Shown here: in pieces, positions 1 to 8,876 of the stretch | Layout: each line of letters starts with the position of its first letter | Numbering within the stretch: the first letter of the stretch is position 1 | Origin: Lutibacter sp. | GTDB lineage: Bacteria; Bacteroidota; Bacteroidia; Flavobacteriales; Flavobacteriaceae | DNA length: 35,436 nucleotides | Direction: 5' to 3' | Assembly: GCA_028696945.1 (NCBI GenBank) | Contig: JAQVGD010000010.1 | Span: 1 to 35,436 of the forward strand | The notes under the pieces: model-generated | Databases searched by the model: none | The model's input: the letters and a program-made list of their open reading frames with translations, nothing else | What the model was told of the DNA's origin: nothing | Translations under genes and position numbers: made by a program

Positions 1-1613
1 TCAAAACTACGAGAAATTTCGTGCCCAATTACTGCACCAATTCCACCATAATTAACAGCTTCATCGTCTAAATAATTGTAAAAAGGGGGTTGTAAAATAG
101 CTGCGGGAAACACAATTTCATTATTGGTAGCATTAAAATAAGCATTCACTGTTTGAGGGGACATTCCCCATTCTGTTCTGTCAACAGGATTTCCTAATTT
201 TGCAATATTTTTATCGAAATTCCATTTTCTGGCATTCATTGAATTTTGGAAATAGGAACCTCCATCTTTTACGCCAACAACCACAAGTGCCGAATAATCC
301 TTCCATTTATCGGGATAGGCAATTTTAACGGTTAATTTATGCAATTTTTCCAAGGCCTTTTGTTTTGTGTCTTCACTCATCCAAGGTAATTTTTTTATTC
401 TTACTTCATAACCAGCCATGACATTTTTTATCATTTCCATTGCTTTTGCTTTGGCTTCTGGCGGAAATTTTTTATCGACATATAATTTCCCCAACGCTTC
501 ACCAATTACCCTATTTATGGAAGCCAAAGCTCGTTCATCGCGAGGAAGTTGTTTCAATGCACCTGTCAATTCTTTGCCGTAAAATTCCCAGTTTGCAACT
601 TCAATGTCATCACTTAACATACTCGCAGCAGCATCTATCGCAGTCCATTTCAAATACAATTTAATATCGTCAATAGAACTTGCTTTGATGATGGAATCCA
701 TTGCTGCCATATATTTTGGTTGACTAACAACGACAGTATCTATTTTAGTGATACCAATACCCGTAAAATAATCATTCCAATGAATTGTTGAAGTAAGCGA
801 AGTTAATTCGTTGATGTTTTTTGGGTTGTATGATTTTCGGCGATCCCTTGATTCTTCTTTGGTCATTCTTGGTTTTGCCAAATTGTATTCATATTCGAAA
901 ATACGTTGTGCATTTTTGCTTGCAATTTCTTTTGAATCACCATAAAATTGAAGCATTTTGGCAATATGCGCAATATATTTTTCTCTTTTTAGCTTGGTGT
1001 TTTCATCTTGATCTACATAATAATCGCGCGACAAACCCAATCCTGCCGGCGAAACATACCCAACATATTGATTGCTATTTTTTAAATCATTATAGACATA
1101 AAAATTATAAAACCCAGCACCTCCATAAGGTGCAGTTTCAACCAAAAGACGATTCAAATCTTCCAAATTATTTACAGCATCAATTTTTGCCAAAAATGGC
1201 AGCACAGGGTTGACGCCTTGGCTGTTTCTTGAAACCGTATCCATAATAGATTCATAATAATTCACTGCTTTTTCCTGATCGGACATGGCTGTTGAATTTC
1301 CATGTGCTTCTTTTAATTTAGGGGCGTTTTTTTGTGCGATTGCTTCATTTAAGATTTCCAGCACATCAGCATCTGTTTCTTTCCTGAGTTCATTAAAACT
1401 TCCCCAAGAAGTTCTGTCGGCCGGAATTTCAGCATTCTCGAGCCAAGATCCATTTACATATCTAAAAAAATCATCAGCAGGACTTACGCTAGTGTCCATA
1501 TTTTTTATTTCCAATCCTGGTGTGCTTGTTTCTTTCATTTTTTCTTGTGCGCTAGAAGTATGGTTTATTGCCACGACCGCAATTAACAATAGTAATAGTT
1601 TATTTGTATTCAT
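1..1613 (-). CDS. M13 family metallopeptidase (neprilysin/PepO-like), C-terminus beyond window
   Basis: Exported zinc endopeptidase of the neprilysin/PepO family, expected to act on peptides in the periplasm or at the cell surface. Translation from the ATG at 1613-1611 gives a signal peptide (MNTNKLLLLLLIAVV, cleavage probably near SSAQ), the typical start of the mature domain (PADDFFRYVNGSWL) and the long helical N-terminal lobe. It reaches NYGGIGAVIGHEIS at about residues 521-534, where the window ends. The family's zinc site is HExxH, normally HEISHGFD. Here the codons read H531-E532-I-S-R535-S-F, so the second zinc ligand His is Arg and the following Gly is Ser. The third ligand (ExxxD motif) lies outside the window. 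The protein may be inactive, or this may be an assembly-edge error. Family assignment is firm; activity is uncertain. Confidence 0.9.
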   Translation of the reverse strand, partial: MNTNKLLLLLIAVVAINHTSSAQEKMKETSTPGLEIKNMDTSVSPADDFFRYVNGSWLENAEIPADRTSWGSFNELRKETDADVLEILNEAIAQKNAPKLKEAHGNSTAMSDQEKAVNYYESIMDTVSRNSQGVNPVLPFLAKIDAVNNLEDLNRLLVETAPYGGAGFYNFYVYNDLKNSNQYVGYVSPAGLGLSRDYYVDQDENTKLKREKYIAHIAKMLQFYGDSKEIASKNAQRIFEYEYNLAKPRMTKEESRDRRKSYNPKNINELTSLTSTIHWNDYFTGIGITKIDTVVVSQPKYMAAMDSIIKASSIDDIKLYLKWTAIDAAASMLSDDIEVANWEFYGKELTGALKQLPRDERALASINRVIGEALGKLYVDKKFPPEAKAKAMEMIKNVMAGYEVRIKKLPWMSEDTKQKALEKLHKLTVKIAYPDKWKDYSALVVVGVKDGGSYFQNSMNARKWNFDKNIAKLGNPVDRTEWGMSPQTVNAYFNATNNEIVFPAAILQPPFYNYLDDEAVNYGGIGAVIGHEISRSF

Positions 1614-1636
1614 AATTATATAATTAAGTTTAGGTT

Positions 1637-2023
1637 TTATTTTTCTAAAATTTCTAAGATATTCGGTTTAAAATAATTCGGGCCTTTCAACACTTTGCCG
1701 TCTTCTCTATAAATTGGCTTGCCGTTTTCGCCAAGTTTACTCATATTGCTGCGTTGAATTTCATTAAAAATTTCTTCAATTTTATATTGCATGCCGTGCT
1801 CTAAAATAGTGCCGCATAAAATATACAGCATATCACCCAAGGCATCAGCCACTTCAATCAAATCATTATTTTTGGCGGCTTCAAAATATTCGTTATTTTC
1901 TTCAGCCATTAAATCAAATCGCAATTTAAGTTTATTTTCTTCAAGTTTTGCTATTGGTTTATGCTGAATTTCCAACCCAAAGGATTTATGAAATTCCTGA
2001 ACGGCTTTCAGTTTATTAATCAT
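1637..2023 (-). CDS. MazG-like nucleoside triphosphate pyrophosphohydrolase
   Basis: Small all-alpha NTP pyrophosphohydrolase-type protein of 128 aa. This superfamily hydrolyses (d)NTPs or phosphoribosyl-ATP to the monophosphate and pyrophosphate, often to clean the nucleotide pool. The Mg-binding pattern is visible as E42-N-N-E45 followed by E57-V-A-D60 (EVADALGDMLYI), the ExxE...ExxD arrangement of MazG/HisE folds. The tail (GKPIYREDGKVLKGPNYFKP) is typical of the stand-alone phage and bacterial relatives. It lies 20 bp downstream of the SDR gene on the same strand and may be co-transcribed with it. The true substrate cannot be told from sequence, and HisE is unlikely because no his genes are nearby. 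Confidence 0.8.
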   Translation of the reverse strand: MINKLKAVQEFHKSFGLEIQHKPIAKLEENKLKLRFDLMAEENNEYFEAAKNNDLIEVADALGDMLYILCGTILEHGMQYKIEEIFNEIQRSNMSKLGENGKPIYREDGKVLKGPNYFKPNILEILEK

Positions 2024-2043
2024 TATAAAATTTTATTTTTTAG

Positions 2044-2760
2044 TTAGGTGAATTTAAACAATAATGAAGAAGGCGCATTTTTCAACACAAATACCACCAA
2101 TCGCCAACGTTTTGTGACATAAGCTTTTTTCTTTTTGGATTTTATTGCCATATAAATTTGTTTGGCGGCTTTTTCTGCGGAAGCCATCCAAAAGGTTTTG
2201 CCTAAGGCCATTGAAGTATTAACAAATCCTGGCTGAATATCGGTCACATAAATTTTAGCTTTGCTTCTTTTCCCTTTCATCCAAAGCGATTCCAAATAAT
2301 TTGCTTGAAATGCTTTTGAGGCAAAATATGCTGGTACATGTCTGTTTCCTCTAATGGAAGCAATGGAAGAAATTCCTACCAAATGCCCATACCCTTGTTT
2401 TCTGAAAAGATTGTAAGCAAGACCGTAAATTTTAACGGCAGCAATTACGTTGGTTTGTAAAGTAGGTAATTCCTTTTCCCAGGTCAAGTCATAATTCGGA
2501 TCGCCAACGCCAGAGCTGTAAACAATTAAATCGATGGTTTTAAATTCATTTTTAAGAGTTTCAAATAAAACATCACACGAATCTAAATCGGTTACATCAT
2601 GCACTTTAGCTTCAAATTTACTTGGGTTTGTCGCTTTAATTTCTTGCAATAAATTTTCTCTTCTTCCTGTGATGATAACCTTGTCATAATCCACCGCCAA
2701 TAATTTAGCGAGTTCTTTTCCAATTCCCGAAGTTGCTCCAATAATTAATGCAGTTTTCAT
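2044..2760 (-). CDS. SDR family NAD(P)-dependent oxidoreductase
   Basis: Classical short-chain dehydrogenase/reductase of 238 aa. The Rossmann cofactor site is IGATSGIGKEL (TGxxxGxG type, residues 7-17). It is followed by ITGRR at the end of strand 2, the active-site Ser in GISSIAS, and the catalytic pair Y145-x3-K149 in PAYFASKAF. RR after strand 2 suggests NADPH preference, which is inference. The C-terminus lacks a recognisable substrate signature and ends in a basic, hydrophobic stretch that could touch the membrane. The substrate is unknown. It is divergent from the small membrane protein gene at 2892 and sits directly upstream of the MazG-like gene on the same strand. Confidence 0.85.
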   Translation of the reverse strand: MKTALIIGATSGIGKELAKLLAVDYDKVIITGRRENLLQEIKATNPSKFEAKVHDVTDLDSCDVLFETLKNEFKTIDLIVYSSGVGDPNYDLTWEKELPTLQTNVIAAVKIYGLAYNLFRKQGYGHLVGISSIASIRGNRHVPAYFASKAFQANYLESLWMKGKRSKAKIYVTDIQPGFVNTSMALGKTFWMASAEKAAKQIYMAIKSKKKKAYVTKRWRLVVFVLKNAPSSLLFKFT

Positions 2761-2863
2761 ATGTAAATATTTATTGTTTTTTATTGGTCATATGTAATGC
2801 GCATATTTTCTTAGGTGATTGTATCGTGTTTGCGTTATGCACATTTCATATAAAAAATTTACG

Positions 2864-2871
2864 TATTTTTG
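2864..2871 (+). promoter_or_regulatory. Possible -7 element for the 2892 gene
   Basis: TATTTTTG matches the Bacteroidota -7 consensus TAnnTTTG and sits 21 bp before the ATG at 2892. No TTG is seen at the usual 17-20 bp upstream, so the call rests on one half of a promoter. Confidence 0.35.
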
Positions 2872-2891
2872 AGGTTCAATATACATTTAAT

Positions 2892-3077
2892 ATGTTTAGT
2901 AAAGGACAATTAATTTTTGCGGTAGTTTTTGTAATTGCTTTTATCATAGCGATGGTTTGGAGTTACAAAAAGGATATTAAAATTCATAAAAAATATTATA
3001 AAAACGCATTTCTTGTGCTTATTTCAGTTATTTTAATTATTATGATTTTTACCCTAATTACCTTCTCTTTACACTAA
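2892..3077 (+). CDS. Small two-helix membrane protein, unknown function
   Basis: 61-aa protein that I do not recognise by name. Two hydrophobic helices (about residues 7-24 and 40-59) are separated by a very basic loop (SYKKDIKIHKKYYKNA), so it is probably an inner-membrane hairpin with the loop in the cytoplasm. The start was set at the ATG at 2892 because it follows a TAnnTTTG promoter element and removes a Cys-rich, low-quality extension that would otherwise begin at 2748 and overlap the divergent SDR gene. A strong hairpin follows the stop. Confidence 0.65.
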   Translation: MFSKGQLIFAVVFVIAFIIAMVWSYKKDIKIHKKYYKNAFLVLISVILIIMIFTLITFSLH

Positions 3078-3078
3078 A

Positions 3079-3111
3079 AAAATCCGTTTCAATTTATAGA
3101 AACGGACTTTT
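3079..3111. terminator. Bidirectional intrinsic terminator
   Basis: Perfect stem TCCGTTTC (3083-3090) / GAAACGGA (3099-3106) with an 8-nt loop, A-rich on the left and T-rich on the right. It lies between the converging small membrane protein gene (+) and the M49 peptidase gene (-), so it can serve both. Confidence 0.85.
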
Positions 3112-3130
3112 ACAAAAATTCTTTTTAATC

Positions 3131-5164
3131 TTAATTTACATCTGGCAAAGTGGTATATCTTTTTGCATAATCCAACATTTGCTCAGCAAAACTGGTAGGT
3201 TGCACTATTTTTACATCAATAATATTTCCATCAGCATCTAATTCGGCTGTCAGCACAGGATTCACAAAACCGCTGTATGGTGCCGATTTAAATTTGCTGT
3301 TGCGATCCAACACTTCTTTATGAAGGGCCTGGTCAACTTTAATACCGTAAGTATCAACCAAAGCTTTTCCTGCTTTAAAATCCCCTTCCGATTTAATGCG
3401 TTGAATTTCGCTCAGCAATTCACCAAACAAAACTCTTAATTTTGCATAATCTCTTACCACAAAATACGTTTTATTGTCTTTTGTCACTTTTTCAATCACC
3501 TTGTCTTTTTTACCTTTTTCAAAAGCCCAAGCAGCCACCAATTGTCGGTTTCTCATATGTGATTCTTCAATATCATCGCCTAAATTTAGACGAATTAATT
3601 GGGTTATTAAACCGTTTCTGATATAATTGTCATAAGCTGCTTTTCCAATTCCTTGTGCATCAGGAGAAATTTTCATTTCAACCAATTTTACATCAGGTAA
3701 ATAATACAATCCAACCAAATCTGCACGCGCTTCTTCCAACGTTGAAGCATAATTTTTTAAGGTTTCTTTTGGTTGTCCAATACCATCATTTATTTGTCCG
3801 CTGGCGTGACCGATAACTTCGTGTAAAGCTGTATGCAATTTATCGGCTTCCTGTCCATATTTTATTTCAGTTTCAACTTCCGCATCATCAAAAGCAAATT
3901 CCTTTAATCGGTCGGTTCCTCCAGCCATATTGTAAGCTTCAATAATATTTCCAAGAGAAACAGATTTTGAGCCGTGTTGTTCGCGAATCCAGTTGTTATT
4001 TGGCAAGTTGATGCCAATTGGCGTTGAAGGTGAAGAATCTCCCGCTTCTGACGCCACATTTACTGTTTTATAGGAAACTCCCACCACGTTTTTCTTTTTA
4101 TGGGATTCTTGCAGGGTTGAATTGTCTTCAAACCACTGCGCATTTTCAGCCAAAACAGCCATTTTTTTAGACATGTCAAAATCTTTTATCTGAACAATTG
4201 ACTCAAACGAACCTCTGTGCGCAATTGGATCGTTATAAACTTCCACAAATCCGTTGATATAGTCGATATCGCCATCGGTGCTAGTTGCCCAAGCAATATT
4301 GTAAGCATCCCAAGTTTTTAAATCACCTGTTTTATAATAGTCAATCAGTAATTTTAGGGCATCAGCTTGCTTGGTGTTTTCTGCAACTTCCACCGCTTTT
4401 TCTAACCAACTTACCATCTTTTCTATGGATGCACTATACATGCCGCCAACTTTCCAAACTTTTTCTTCCAAAGAACCATTGGCATTTTTAACCAATTTCG
4501 AATTCAAACCGAACTCGATAGGCATTTTATCGTTTTTATTAATTTTTAAAGCATAAAATGTTTCTGCATCTTTTGCCGTTACATTGGGTGCATAAAAATT
4601 TGTGGCGGAACCTAATAACAAACCTTTGGTTTCGTCAAGATTTACTTTTTTTGCATCTTTTTCATTAAAAATAACCTCATAAGCCTCTCCTGAAAGGTCG
4701 GTTTTGGTTTCTTTTAATAACGTGTCGAAATATGCTGATGAAAATTCAGGCTTAAATTTATCATTTGAATAATGATGATGAATGCCATTAGAAAACCAAA
4801 TTCTTTTTAAATAAGTTTCGAAATTTTTCCAATCTGCCGTTGTTTTATCGCCAGCATAATTTTGATAAATGTTTTCTAAAGCACGTTTTATGGTTAAATT
4901 ATAGCGATAGTTCTGGTCGTAAATAATATCACGTCCTTCCATACCAGCTTGTGATAAATAATACACCAATTTTTTTTGATTTAATGTTAGGTTTTCGAAA
5001 CCTGGGATTTGATAACGCAGAATTTTCACATCTGCAAATTGTTCAACTTCATAATTAAATTCGGTTGAGACTTCTGTTTTCGGATTTTCTTCCTTTTTTT
5101 GATCGTTACAAGAAAATAAGATTGATGCCGTTAACAGCATCGGTAAAAAATATTTAATGCTCAT
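3131..5164 (-). CDS. Dipeptidyl-peptidase III family (M49) zinc peptidase, lipoprotein
   Basis: 677-aa metallopeptidase of family M49, whose members remove dipeptides from the N-termini of oligopeptides. The family's unusual HExxxH zinc motif is H448-EVIG-H453 (HEVIGHASG). The second motif EExxAD is E477-E478-A-R-A-D482, the same pair of motifs as in the Bacteroides and human enzymes. The N-terminus is a lipoprotein signal with lipobox Cys (LTASILFSC, C19), so the enzyme is probably anchored in an envelope membrane facing the periplasm or the outside. The human enzyme, by contrast, is cytosolic. Length fits the bacterial family. It ends at a shared terminator and has no operon partner on its strand. 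Such proteins are sometimes mislabelled in databases; the motifs here leave little doubt. Confidence 0.92.
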   Translation of the reverse strand: MSIKYFLPMLLTASILFSCNDQKKEENPKTEVSTEFNYEVEQFADVKILRYQIPGFENLTLNQKKLVYYLSQAGMEGRDIIYDQNYRYNLTIKRALENIYQNYAGDKTTADWKNFETYLKRIWFSNGIHHHYSNDKFKPEFSSAYFDTLLKETKTDLSGEAYEVIFNEKDAKKVNLDETKGLLLGSATNFYAPNVTAKDAETFYALKINKNDKMPIEFGLNSKLVKNANGSLEEKVWKVGGMYSASIEKMVSWLEKAVEVAENTKQADALKLLIDYYKTGDLKTWDAYNIAWATSTDGDIDYINGFVEVYNDPIAHRGSFESIVQIKDFDMSKKMAVLAENAQWFEDNSTLQESHKKKNVVGVSYKTVNVASEAGDSSPSTPIGINLPNNNWIREQHGSKSVSLGNIIEAYNMAGGTDRLKEFAFDDAEVETEIKYGQEADKLHTALHEVIGHASGQINDGIGQPKETLKNYASTLEEARADLVGLYYLPDVKLVEMKISPDAQGIGKAAYDNYIRNGLITQLIRLNLGDDIEESHMRNRQLVAAWAFEKGKKDKVIEKVTKDNKTYFVVRDYAKLRVLFGELLSEIQRIKSEGDFKAGKALVDTYGIKVDQALHKEVLDRNSKFKSAPYSGFVNPVLTAELDADGNIIDVKIVQPTSFAEQMLDYAKRYTTLPDVN

Positions 5165-5228
5165 TTTATGGTTAATTTAAAATTTATTAACAAATTTACT
5201 ATTTTAAACAGAATAAATCCTTAATTTA

Positions 5229-6266
5229 GTGATTAGTAATTCTAAATTTCCTCTTTTGAAATATTTAAAATACTTCGTTCTTTTTCTTCTTGTGGTAGTT
5301 ATTGCTTTGGCTATTTACGGTGCTGTTATTAAAAGTGATTACGATTTCAGTCGTTCCAAAATTATAAATGCTCCTGCGGAAGTAATTTTTGACAATGTTA
5401 ATGACTTTAAAACTTGGGAGAATTGGAGTCCGTGGCTTGAAAAAGATCCAACAATGGTAACTTCATTTAAAGATACTGCTTCGGATGTTGGGGCAACTTA
5501 TAACTGGAAGGGAAAAGATGGCAGCGGTTCTATAAAAACAATTTCCGCGACGCCATATAAAAAAATTATTCAACAAATTAATTTTGGCAAAGGGCATATT
5601 GCCGAAGTATATTGGAATTTTAATGAAGTTGATCTTGGCACAGAAGTTATTTGGGGAATGCGAGGTAAAAAATCATTTCTTGAGAAATTTTATTGGCTAT
5701 TTAAAGGAGGTATCGAAAAAAATATGATTCCAGTTTATGACAGAGGTTTGGAATTATTGGAAAAACATGTCTTTACAGCAATGGAAAAACATTCGTTTGA
5801 AACAATTGGAGCTGTTGATTATGGCGGCGGCTATTATTTATACCAAACTACTTCTTGTAAAATAGAAGATATTGAGAAAAAAATGAGTGAAATGTTTCCA
5901 GTTGTAATAAAATTTATGGCAGATAATAGCATTGAGTCTTCTGGAAAACCTTTTACGCTAAATCATAAATGGGACGAGGAAAATAATACGGCGATGTTTT
6001 CTGCCTGTATTCCTGTGAAAGAAAGGGTAATTACCACAGGCGATGTTTTAACGGGTTATTTAAAACCGCAAAAAACATTTAAAACTATTTTTAAAGGCGA
6101 TTATAAATTTGCCAACGATGCCTGGGAAGCCGCATATAATGGATTGGTTGCCCAAGGTTTTACCGAAATTGAAGGTGCAGAACCCTTTGAAGTTTATTCT
6201 GTTGGCCCAAGAGAAACTGCAAACCCAGCAAAATGGATTACGGAAATTTATATCCCTGTTAATTAG
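5229..6266 (+). CDS. Membrane-anchored SRPBCC domain fused to a GyrI-like effector-binding domain
   Basis: 345-aa protein with one N-terminal transmembrane helix (about residues 13-33). A polyketide-cyclase/SRPBCC domain follows (about 38-185; SRSKIINAPAEVIFDNVNDFKTWENWSPW is the typical first strand and helix). The C-terminal half (about 190-345) resembles the GyrI/AraC effector-binding fold, with the start FETIGAVDYGGGYYLYQ and the end EVYSVGPRETANPAKWITEIYIPV. Both halves are small-molecule-binding folds, and no DNA-binding domain is present, so this is likely a membrane-tethered ligand or lipid binder rather than a transcription factor. The start is a GTG at 5229, with no earlier ATG in frame. 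It is divergent from the M49 gene. Its stop codon is the left edge of the R-M island. Confidence 0.8.
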   Translation: MISNSKFPLLKYLKYFVLFLLVVVIALAIYGAVIKSDYDFSRSKIINAPAEVIFDNVNDFKTWENWSPWLEKDPTMVTSFKDTASDVGATYNWKGKDGSGSIKTISATPYKKIIQQINFGKGHIAEVYWNFNEVDLGTEVIWGMRGKKSFLEKFYWLFKGGIEKNMIPVYDRGLELLEKHVFTAMEKHSFETIGAVDYGGGYYLYQTTSCKIEDIEKKMSEMFPVVIKFMADNSIESSGKPFTLNHKWDEENNTAMFSACIPVKERVITTGDVLTGYLKPQKTFKTIFKGDYKFANDAWEAAYNGLVAQGFTEIEGAEPFEVYSVGPRETANPAKWITEIYIPVN

Positions 6267-6503
6267 TTGTGGGTTGTTGGCAACAAGCTGAGAAAAATCC
6301 GAACTATATTAAAAATTCGTCTGAAAAACGCCACGACACAAACTGCACATTTATTTTTTCCCAGCACACAAGCCCAAGCTTAAAAAAATAAAAGAGCTGT
6401 TTCTTTCCACCGCAAAAAAACATACAGACTTGATATAAAAATCGCAAATAATTAATACATTTGCTAAAAATAGGTCAAATCCTTTTTTGATAAAGCTGTA
6501 AAT
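6267..6503 (+). other. Left edge of R-M island: gene-free 237 bp
   Basis: No coding sequence seen. Ten bases after the SRPBCC stop there is a short palindrome, TTGTTGGCAACAA, containing GTTGGCAAC (6276-6284). The exact reverse complement of that 9-mer, GTTGCCAAC, recurs at 12857-12865 beyond the other end of the island. A CAGCACACAAGCC stretch resembles CCAACACACAAGCC near 12757. This may mark the insertion boundary. Confidence 0.4.
6456..6463 (+). promoter_or_regulatory. Candidate promoter (-7 element) of R-M operon 1
   Basis: TACATTTG matches TAnnTTTG and is followed by C, as in strong Bacteroidota promoters. A TTG lies at 6430-6432, 23 bp upstream, slightly too far. The first gene starts at 6504. 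Confidence 0.5.
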
Positions 6504-6827
6504 ATGGCAAGTTTCGGACATTTCATAAAAACGGAAAGAGAAAAAAGAGAATGGACACAAACCGAATTTGGAGCTAAAATCGGAATTAATTCAAGTGCTA
6601 TTAGTAGAATTGAAAACGGTACTCAAAAATTTAGCAAATCTAAACTCAAATCACTCGCTACTTTATTTGAATTAGAATTACAAAGAATAACGGATTTATT
6701 CTTCGCAGATAAATTTGCAAGGGAGGCATTTAAATACAAATGTTCGGATGCTGTTTTTTCAGTAGCTGAAGACACTGCAAACTATTTGAAAAATACAAAT
6801 GTTAAACAAACAAAATTAGATTTATGA
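6504..6827 (+). CDS. XRE-family helix-turn-helix regulator of R-M system 1
   Basis: 107-aa DNA-binding protein. The HTH spans about residues 5-62 (REWTQTEFGAKIGINSSAISRIENGTQKF), followed by a charged C-terminal extension of about 40 residues of unknown role. It is the first gene of an operon: its TGA stop overlaps the ATG of the cytosine methyltransferase (ATGA). That position fits a controller or repressor that times methylase and nuclease expression. It is longer than the minimal C proteins (about 75-80 aa), so a plain autorepressor is equally possible. Confidence 0.82.
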   Translation: MASFGHFIKTEREKREWTQTEFGAKIGINSSAISRIENGTQKFSKSKLKSLATLFELELQRITDLFFADKFAREAFKYKCSDAVFSVAEDTANYLKNTNVKQTKLDL

Positions 6828-7822
6828 AAACTAAACTAAAATATATAGACTTATTTTCTGGAGCTGGTGGCTTCTCTTTAGGTTTTGACAATATCGGTTT
6901 TCAAAATGTCTTTTCTGTTGATATTGAGCCAAGTTTTTGCGAAACATACAAACATAACTTTTCGAATCATCAACTTATCGAAAAAGACATTTGTGCATTA
7001 TCTGATTCTGAAATAAAATATCTTAAAGAATTTGACGACATAGATGTTGTAATTGGTGGACCACCTTGTCAAGGTTTTAGTATTGCAGGAAATATTGGCA
7101 GAAAATTTGTTGACGACCCACGAAATAGGTTATTTAAAGAATTTGTAAGAGTTGTAAAAGTTATAAAACCAAAATTCTTTGTAATGGAGAATGTTGCACG
7201 ACTATACAATCACAATAAAGGAGAAACAAGAAAGGAAATCATAAAGGATTTTGAAAAATTGGGTTACAAAGTAGATTGTAAGATTTTAAATTCAGCAGAT
7301 TATGGTGTTCCCCAAGTTAGAAAAAGAGTAATTTTCATCGGCTCTTCAACGAATCAAAAAATTGAATTTCCACCAAAAGAAATTGAAAAATATGTTTCTG
7401 TAAAAGAAGCATTATCAAAATATCCAAAATTAGAATCTGGAGAGGAATCTTCAATTCCTAACCATATTGCAATGTCGCATTCCGAACAAATGCTTACCAA
7501 AATGAGCTATATTTCTGATGGTGGAGACAGAAACGAAATTCCTGTTAAAATTAGACCAAAATCGGGTGATGTTAGAAAGTACATTAAATACGCAAGTGGC
7601 AAACCTTCTGTCTGTGTAACAGGTGATATGCGTAAAATTTTTCATTATGAACAAAACAGAGCATTAACAGTTCGTGAACTTGCAAAATTGCAATCATTTC
7701 CAGATGATTTTATATTTAAAGGAAATAGAATATCCCAACAACAACAGGTAGGAAATTCTGTTCCACCAAAAATGGCAGAAGCAATTGCAAAAGTAATTAT
7801 CAAAATGAGCGGAAATGTTTAA
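6824..7822 (+). CDS. DNA (cytosine-5) methyltransferase of R-M system 1
   Basis: 332-aa C5-cytosine methyltransferase with all diagnostic motifs in order: I DLFSGAGG (residues 9-16) for SAM binding, IV GGPPCQGFS with catalytic C82, VI MENV (E122-N123), VIII QVRKRVIFIG, a short target-recognition region, and IX-X RALTVRELAKLQSFP...QQVGNSVPP. It should methylate the carbon-5 of a cytosine in its target site. The next gene starts 8 bp before its stop, so the genes are translationally coupled. The pairing with an adenine methyltransferase suggests a non-palindromic target needing a different enzyme on each strand, as described for systems such as HphI. The recognition sequence cannot be read from the protein. 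Confidence 0.93.
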   Translation: MKTKLKYIDLFSGAGGFSLGFDNIGFQNVFSVDIEPSFCETYKHNFSNHQLIEKDICALSDSEIKYLKEFDDIDVVIGGPPCQGFSIAGNIGRKFVDDPRNRLFKEFVRVVKVIKPKFFVMENVARLYNHNKGETRKEIIKDFEKLGYKVDCKILNSADYGVPQVRKRVIFIGSSTNQKIEFPPKEIEKYVSVKEALSKYPKLESGEESSIPNHIAMSHSEQMLTKMSYISDGGDRNEIPVKIRPKSGDVRKYIKYASGKPSVCVTGDMRKIFHYEQNRALTVRELAKLQSFPDDFIFKGNRISQQQQVGNSVPPKMAEAIAKVIIKMSGNV

Positions 7823-8876
7823 ATATCCTAAAGTCAATTATATTGGCAATAAAGAAAAGATTGCACAATGGATTTGCGACCAATTTCCGCAAGATGCAGA
7901 AACACTTTTTGATGCTTTTTCTGGAGGTTGCTCTTTAAGCTATGAAGCTAAATTCCGAGGTTTAGAAGTTTACACTAATGATATTTTAGAAATAAATTAT
8001 CACATTGCTAACGCATTAATCGAAAACAACGAATCGCTTCTTAATAATGAAGATATTGATATCATATTTTCAGGGAAACCTTATGAGGGTTTTATGTTTA
8101 ACAATTATTCGGAAGTTTATTTTTTTCCTGAAGAATGTAAAGAACTTGATTTATATAGAAAAAATATTGAAAAGTTAGATTCAGAAGAAAAAAAATCTTT
8201 AGCTTTTACTTTAATAAGAAGAGCTATGATTAGAAAAATGCCATATTCTCGCTTTAATCTTAATTGGGATAAAATAGTTCAGTTAAGAGATGAAGAATAT
8301 AGTTATGAAAAGTACAAACGTAGAAGAGCCTATCACAACCAATCTTTCAAATTTCACTTTCTTAAAAATCTAGATGATTACAACAATGCTGTATTTAATA
8401 ATAATAAAGTAAACAAAGCTTATAATGATGATGTTTTTAATTTATTAGAAACAGTTACAGCGGATATTATTTATTTAGACCCACCATATACCGGCACAAT
8501 GAATAATTATTTTGGGTTTTATGGTTTAATAGACGATTTTATTACGTCCAAAAAAACGGAGCCATTTGAAAATAATTTCATAAATAAAAATACCGCAGTA
8601 GAACTTTTTGATAAATTATTTTCAAGTTTATCAAATTTCAAATATTGGTATTTAAGCTATAATAATTCATCTTATCCTTCAAAAGACGAACTTTTATATT
8701 TACTAAATAAATATTCGGATAATGTTCAAGTCATTGAGAGAAAACACGTTTATAAAATCACAGGAAAAGAAAAGAAAGAAAGAAATAAGGAGTTTTTATT
8801 CATAGTTGAAAATGATTGTTATGGTAAGGATAAAAGTAACCGAACAAGACAAGAAGTTTGCGAAGCAACAAATTGA
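7815..8876 (+). CDS. D12-class DNA adenine-N6 methyltransferase of R-M system 1
   Basis: 353-aa Dam-like (alpha/D12) N6-adenine methyltransferase. The N-terminus YPKVNYIGNKEKIAQWI is the family's K-G-(N)K substrate and SAM lead-in. Motif I is DAFSGGCSLSYEA (F35-S-G-G), and the catalytic motif IV is D222-PPY225 (IIYLDPPYTGTMNNYFGFY). The middle (about 70-200) is the target-recognition part and is long and charged. It overlaps the cytosine methyltransferase by 8 bp at its start and the putative nuclease gene at its end, so all three are probably made from one message. It is expected to protect the strand or half-site not covered by the C5 enzyme. Confidence 0.9.
   Translation: MFKYPKVNYIGNKEKIAQWICDQFPQDAETLFDAFSGGCSLSYEAKFRGLEVYTNDILEINYHIANALIENNESLLNNEDIDIIFSGKPYEGFMFNNYSEVYFFPEECKELDLYRKNIEKLDSEEKKSLAFTLIRRAMIRKMPYSRFNLNWDKIVQLRDEEYSYEKYKRRRAYHNQSFKFHFLKNLDDYNNAVFNNNKVNKAYNDDVFNLLETVTADIIYLDPPYTGTMNNYFGFYGLIDDFITSKKTEPFENNFINKNTAVELFDKLFSSLSNFKYWYLSYNNSSYPSKDELLYLLNKYSDNVQVIERKHVYKITGKEKKERNKEFLFIVENDCYGKDKSNRTRQEVCEATN

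Noticed and set aside
440-1213. Plus-strand open frames within the M13 peptidase gene
   Set aside because: They are antisense shadows: composition is rich in His, Leu and Gln without domain features, while the minus strand encodes a clear peptidase.
2748-2891. Longer start for the small membrane protein
   Set aside because: The extension overlaps the divergent SDR gene and its promoter element and has a Cys-rich, unlikely composition; ATG 2892 fits the -7 element.
6266-6291. Extra frame 6109-6291 overlapping the end of the SRPBCC gene
   Set aside because: Out-of-frame shadow, Pro- and Lys-rich with no features.
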